From Actinomycetes bacterium (GTDB lineage: Bacteria > Actinomycetota > Acidimicrobiia > Acidimicrobiales > RAAP-2): a stretch of 8,212 nucleotides of DNA. The notes beneath the pieces were generated by a model. It worked only from the letters and a program-made list of their open reading frames with translations. It made no database searches and was not told the DNA's origin. Positions 6,401 through 8,212 of the stretch are shown here, piece after piece. Location: positions 1-8,212 of the forward strand of contig JAJYWG010000049.1 of the NCBI GenBank assembly GCA_021791615.1, given 5' to 3'. How positions within the stretch are numbered: position 1 is the first letter of the stretch; each line of letters begins with the position of its first letter. The position numbers were made by a program, and so were the translations under genes.

Positions 6401-7461
6401 GTCGTGCCCGCGGCGAGGTCATGGCCCGCGTCTGGAATCTCGGATGGCGGGCGGCGCTGCTCGGCGACATCGACCGGGCAATCGCCGAGGCAGCCAGACG
6501 TCAGCACGCGAAGGTGGAGCGCTACGGCAAGAAGTACGGGTGGATCGCCTACTACGAGTTGATAGGCCGTCTCGCTGATGCTGGACAGATCCGGAGTCGG
6601 TGGGTCGGTGGTGAGCGTAACGTGACGCCCGATATCGACCCGTCCTTCCCCAATGAGCCCCCGGTAGCGCCCGTCCGCCTTCCGGAGTGGGCCCCTGCCA
6701 GTCCGACGGACGACAAGGTGTGGCTCCGAACCGGACCGGTAAGCGTGCCAGGGGCACTGTGGTCACCTGAGCAACTTTACGGCGTACCAGGCGCGTGGCT
6801 CCTGGTCGAGGGGTTCCTGGAACACCGGCGTGATGGACGCCGGGTGTTCGGGTTCTTCCACACCCTCCTGCTGGACCCAGCCGATTTGGATCCGGCACGC
6901 GAGCTGATAGGCGGGGTCAATTACTTAGGCAACGACTTCGTCCCCGAACTCCCGAAGGTTAGAGACGTGTTTAACGGGGAGGCGCCTTGGAGCCCCAGAT
7001 TCGAGGTGCGCTTCGATGACGATGACAACGACGCCTACTCGCGTCCTGCCTTGCGTCGTACCTGGGGTGACGCGGGCATCGGGCTCGGCCAGGTGGCAGT
7101 GGAGTTCTCGACGGGAGAAGGCGGGTCACCGACAGTGCTAACGCGGTCCTATGACGTGCCGTCGTTCGAGTTCGCTTCCCGGTTCGGCCTTCGTCAGCTG
7201 CCCGGCACGTTGGATCTTGTTGGCCTCGACGGTGTCCGTGCTTCGGCGACCTTCCGCACCGAGGAACCGTGGCGCGGGCAGCTTCTGTTTCTGCGCCGCG
7301 ACTTGGTCGTCGAATTCGCTGGTGATCGCAGGATTGCGCAGGTCGGATGGGGCGAGCGCGACGTGACCGTCGAATGGACCTCCGTGCCAGGCTGGGTCCG
7401 CGAGGTGCACCAGAGCTATGAGAACTTGTGGCGCGACATCCGGGTGCTCGACCAGCCCTAG
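3457..7461 (+). CDS. Avs-like STAND NTPase with N-terminal PD-(D/E)xK nuclease-like domain
   Basis: Predicted antiviral signal-transduction NTPase of about 1334 residues. Residues 1-110 look like an Mrr-type nuclease: helix F17-E18, then P42-GVEFYL with E45, a strand with W65-S-C-K68-W, then TDFVLCLSQRP. E45 and K68 are the likely metal and catalytic residues; the usual Glu/Gln before xK is Ser66. Residues about 320-560 form a P-loop STAND/NACHT module: AAAGMGKTHL (K333-T334), Walker B PLVIDGLNEA (D403) and sensor-like VTLREG (R438). Helical segments follow, HEAT-like at about 795-870. A beta-rich C-terminal domain (about 1086-1334) holds FLRRDLVVEF and W1298-GER, a signature I recall from large STAND ATPases. 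In such proteins the C-terminus senses a phage component, the NTPase oligomerises and the nuclease degrades DNA. That role is inferred here. Alternative start: ATG 3418 (1347 residues), overlapping the previous gene by 32 bases. Confidence 0.85.
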   Translation: MDLTKLALLQGAADENFEALTRAIVSRRYGALGTLRERRQQPGVEFYLRVEHPGALGDPGRVWGWSCKWFILGRANELTTGQRNQIVESLDKAIEYVDALTDFVLCLSQRPAAKDVDWIDGLGRARGISTKLWAAENFEAELSGYDELRSTFFGDLVLSPDALARAHERSVAPVTARWIPPLHTSNHVERELERALLRPASFDWLDDHIDAIAVRAGALRGALADIDDTARAGAKDIADDLDRFVADLRAIVSAGRNSRPMEVRERVADQQPPATSSRNLRALVLELRKRRLPAALAVTGLAAEVRDVVWWLQDAQASARTPLIAIVAAAGMGKTHLAAQLTAPTNRPTAGIFIQGGRLRAGGSLDDLARRIPGLKVERFEDLLLALNSAGARAGTRIPLVIDGLNEAQRPSEWRALLDELMPALSDYPHVLVIVTLREGLVARAVSDTATTINLEWYQSEVDDIVAAYFDHYLINAHGAWLPMGIFHNPLFVRMYCEAANPLRQEPVGAASLPTSLVGVFELYRDGVIQRLADDPARVAIPPDQIKRRLGAFVSEMWTRGVRRLPSDDAKAILDAGEPNWDESLFRRLEEEGVLFRDEVDGGDDTETGVLFDRFAGYLIADALLVRMAYADVEERLAETTLWNSLLGEDGGSFGEDVAIGLIGLLPRRFGGYHLWRLAPDEYRSWALTQEFDSESQFLDDGTVDGLATLIATWSWRMPGLSGYGRRHPFDRLWEVRSSPAHRLNAVFLDRVLCVLPVPERDCRWTEWVRHRAGDLLVGDLKELIGYWTEYLDRVELDDLNALAVAWLLTSTSEEVRDLATKALQRYGRPESKRLFDLASRMLDVDDPYVVERVVGAAFGAASAHQMPDPGGPFEHALAGWLVELCDHFLDGGSTSTSHELLRSYVRATFELAGTLHPGAVPAGIDPFALTFATMPPALAMADDDRNAEECDGTFGMDFENYVIGSAIRGRGNYDFHHDAFRRARGEVMARVWNLGWRAALLGDIDRAIAEAARRQHAKVERYGKKYGWIAYYELIGRLADAGQIRSRWVGGERNVTPDIDPSFPNEPPVAPVRLPEWAPASPTDDKVWLRTGPVSVPGALWSPEQLYGVPGAWLLVEGFLEHRRDGRRVFGFFHTLLLDPADLDPARELIGGVNYLGNDFVPELPKVRDVFNGEAPWSPRFEVRFDDDDNDAYSRPALRRTWGDAGIGLGQVAVEFSTGEGGSPTVLTRSYDVPSFEFASRFGLRQLPGTLDLVGLDGVRASATFRTEEPWRGQLLFLRRDLVVEFAGDRRIAQVGWGERDVTVEWTSVPGWVREVHQSYENLWRDIRVLDQP

Positions 7462-7519
7462 CCTGGTCTCCAGCGGGTTGCCCTCTCGCCGCCATCTCCT
7501 CAGATCCAGATCGGGGGAC

Positions 7520-7538
7520 CCCGCCGCTTGAGCGCGGG
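7520..7538 (+). terminator. Weak GC hairpin after the NTPase gene
   Basis: CCCGC-C-GC, loop TTGA, GC-GCGGG gives a 7-bp GC stem with one bulge, 58 bases after the NTPase stop. There is no T-tract, so it is not a canonical intrinsic terminator. It could help end transcription between the convergent NTPase and HTH gene B. GC-rich DNA forms such stems by chance. The rest of 7462-7592 shows nothing assignable. Confidence 0.2.
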
Positions 7539-7592
7539 AGCGCAGGTTGGCCACCGACACCGTCGCCCGGGCCTCCGGACGAGGTGAACGAA

Positions 7593-8084
7593 TCAGAGGG
7601 ACTGGCTTCGACGTCCCTTCGGCCGCACGATGACACCGGCGTCTTTCAATGCCCGCCGCAAGGTGCTCGCTGCCACCTGGAGCTCACCAGCCACCCACTC
7701 CGCGGACCGCCCTTCGGCGTAGAGCTTCGCGGCCCTCTTGACGTCATCTTGTCGGAGCGCTCGGCGATCTCGCTTCGGGACGCCATTGCGCCGGACGTGG
7801 CCGAGGACCGTCGTCCGGTTCACCTGGAACGACTCCGCCAGCTCCGCCACCGGGACACCCCGACGGTAGGCCACGACCAGTTCGGCCACTTCCTCGGGTC
7901 CGAGGCGCCGCTGGACGGGGAGAGCGGCAACCAGCGGGTCGGTCGGGTGGACAGCGGGCTCGCCGCGGCCCTGCCGTAGCACCGTTCCGAGGGCAGGCAG
8001 ACAGAGCAAAGGGCCATCTACCTGGGCAAACGCACCACCACCCAGTGTCGAGGGTCGTCTCGTACTGTGACAAGATAAGACCAC
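7593..8084 (-). CDS. Double helix-turn-helix DNA-binding protein (copy B)
   Basis: Paralogue of the gene at 1462-1941, in the same orientation, about 6.1 kb apart. It has the same order: AFAQVDGP leader, VHPTDPLVAALPVQRRLGP block, a first HTH (EEVAELVVAYRRG..ELA..FQVNRTTVLGHVRR), a second HTH (DDVKRAAKLYAEG..AEWVAGELQVAASTLRRAL) and a basic RPKGRR end. No catalytic domain is present. The frame is open from GTG 8084, but the first 17 residues have no counterpart in copy A. The matching TTG (8073, reading MSQYETT) is in another frame, because one extra base lies between it and the AFAQ segment. Either copy B has a frameshifted 5' end, or the true start in both copies is the conserved GTG (7982 here), giving 129 residues. 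The role is inferred to be DNA binding, perhaps at the 29-bp site. The gene lies 52 bases downstream of the RelE-like toxin end. Confidence 0.65.
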   Translation of the reverse strand: MVLSCHSTRRPSTLGGGAFAQVDGPLLCLPALGTVLRQGRGEPAVHPTDPLVAALPVQRRLGPEEVAELVVAYRRGVPVAELAESFQVNRTTVLGHVRRNGVPKRDRRALRQDDVKRAAKLYAEGRSAEWVAGELQVAASTLRRALKDAGVIVRPKGRRSQSL

Positions 8085-8085
8085 T
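8057..8085. repeat. 29-bp direct repeat, right copy
   Basis: Partner of 1925-1953, with 27 of 29 bases the same and 6132 bp apart in direct orientation. It is followed by an 8-bp palindrome CTCGCGAG (8084-8091). At the left copy 12 extra bases separate the corresponding ACT and CGCGAG, and those bases carry the second arm of the inverted repeat found only there. Confidence 0.6.
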
Positions 8086-8136
8086 CGCGAGAAGACCTTG
8101 CGTCGCTATTCGAACCGTGAGAGCCCGGTGGACATC

Positions 8137-8212
8137 TCACTTGGGGCGGTAGACGTCGCTTCGATGGTCGACTCGGTCGACGTAGACGACGCGCTCGTCC
8201 TCGTCGATCCAG
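8137..8212 (-). CDS. RelE/ParE-family toxin, C-terminal fragment at the window edge
   Basis: The last 24 residues of a minus-strand gene are visible, ending in a TGA at 8137-8139; the rest lies beyond the right edge. The visible tail contains WIDEDERVVYVDRVDHRSDVY and ends YRPK. This is the usual close of RelE/ParE ribonuclease toxins of type II toxin-antitoxin pairs, where a final beta strand is followed by a conserved His-Arg-x-Asp-Val-Tyr motif. RelE toxins cleave mRNA on the ribosome, and the antitoxin gene normally precedes them, so it should lie outside the window. The assignment rests on a short tail but the motif is characteristic. Confidence 0.7.
   Translation of the reverse strand, partial: WIDEDERVVYVDRVDHRSDVYRPK

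Larger units (their letters stand above)
1925..8085. other. Candidate cargo slot bounded by repeated HTH genes and 29-bp sites
   Basis: The three-gene radical SAM/NTPase operon lies entirely between two direct 29-bp sites; with HTH gene B it forms a repeating unit of 6132 bp. No recombinase catalytic domain, transposase or terminal inverted repeats are seen, so this is not a recognised mobile element. The boundaries could reflect recombination between repeats, tandem duplication of the HTH gene around an insertion, or two independent members of a dispersed family. Confidence 0.3.

Noticed and set aside
3954..7636. Long minus-strand open frames opposite the NTPase gene (for example 3954-4457, 5591-6238, 6419-6898, 6971-7636)
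   Set aside because: They are shadows of a high-GC gene: Arg/Ser/Pro-rich translations with no domain, no ribosome sites and full overlap with a gene rich in recognisable motifs.
1462..8084. A complete transposon or integrative element
   Set aside because: No transposase, integrase catalytic domain or terminal inverted repeats are present; only HTH genes and a short direct site are repeated.

Overview
The window is GC-rich, with GTG and TTG start codons, G/C-biased third codon positions and tightly overlapping genes. This suggests an actinobacterium, most likely a soil-type high-GC lineage; the genus cannot be told from this sequence. It reads as an accessory or defence-type neighbourhood, with no housekeeping genes, rRNA, tRNA or CRISPR array.

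Layout, left to right. (1) At 130-1424 (+) are two translationally coupled genes of unknown function, overlapping by ATGA. Both carry a Tyr-x7-His motif in a helical context, reminiscent of DUF5677/HEPN-like proteins. The first looks N-terminally truncated. (2) At 1462-1941 (-) is a small double helix-turn-helix protein resembling the DNA-binding tail of serine recombinases (copy A). Its 5' end overlaps a perfect 9-bp inverted repeat. (3) At 2140-7461 (+) is a compact three-gene operon: a radical SAM enzyme, a 137-residue small protein, and a protein of about 1334 residues. The large protein has an N-terminal PD-(D/E)xK nuclease-like domain, a central STAND/NACHT-type NTPase, HEAT-like helices and a conserved C-terminal domain with a WGER motif. 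(4) At 7593-8084 (-) is a second double-HTH protein (copy B), about 70% identical to copy A and in the same orientation. (5) At 8137-8212 (-) is the C-terminal end of a RelE/ParE-type toxin running off the right edge.

The main point of interest is the three-gene operon. The large protein has the architecture of Avs-like antiviral STAND NTPases, with a nuclease effector, an NTPase switch and a C-terminal sensor. Its coupling to a radical SAM enzyme and a small conserved-looking protein is not a combination I can assign to a named defence system. The operon sits between two directly repeated HTH genes that share a 29-bp site (27/29 identical) at their 5' ends. This suggests, without proving, a modular or mobile cargo slot. 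A toxin-antitoxin remnant next door and the uncharacterised pair on the left fit a defence-island setting.
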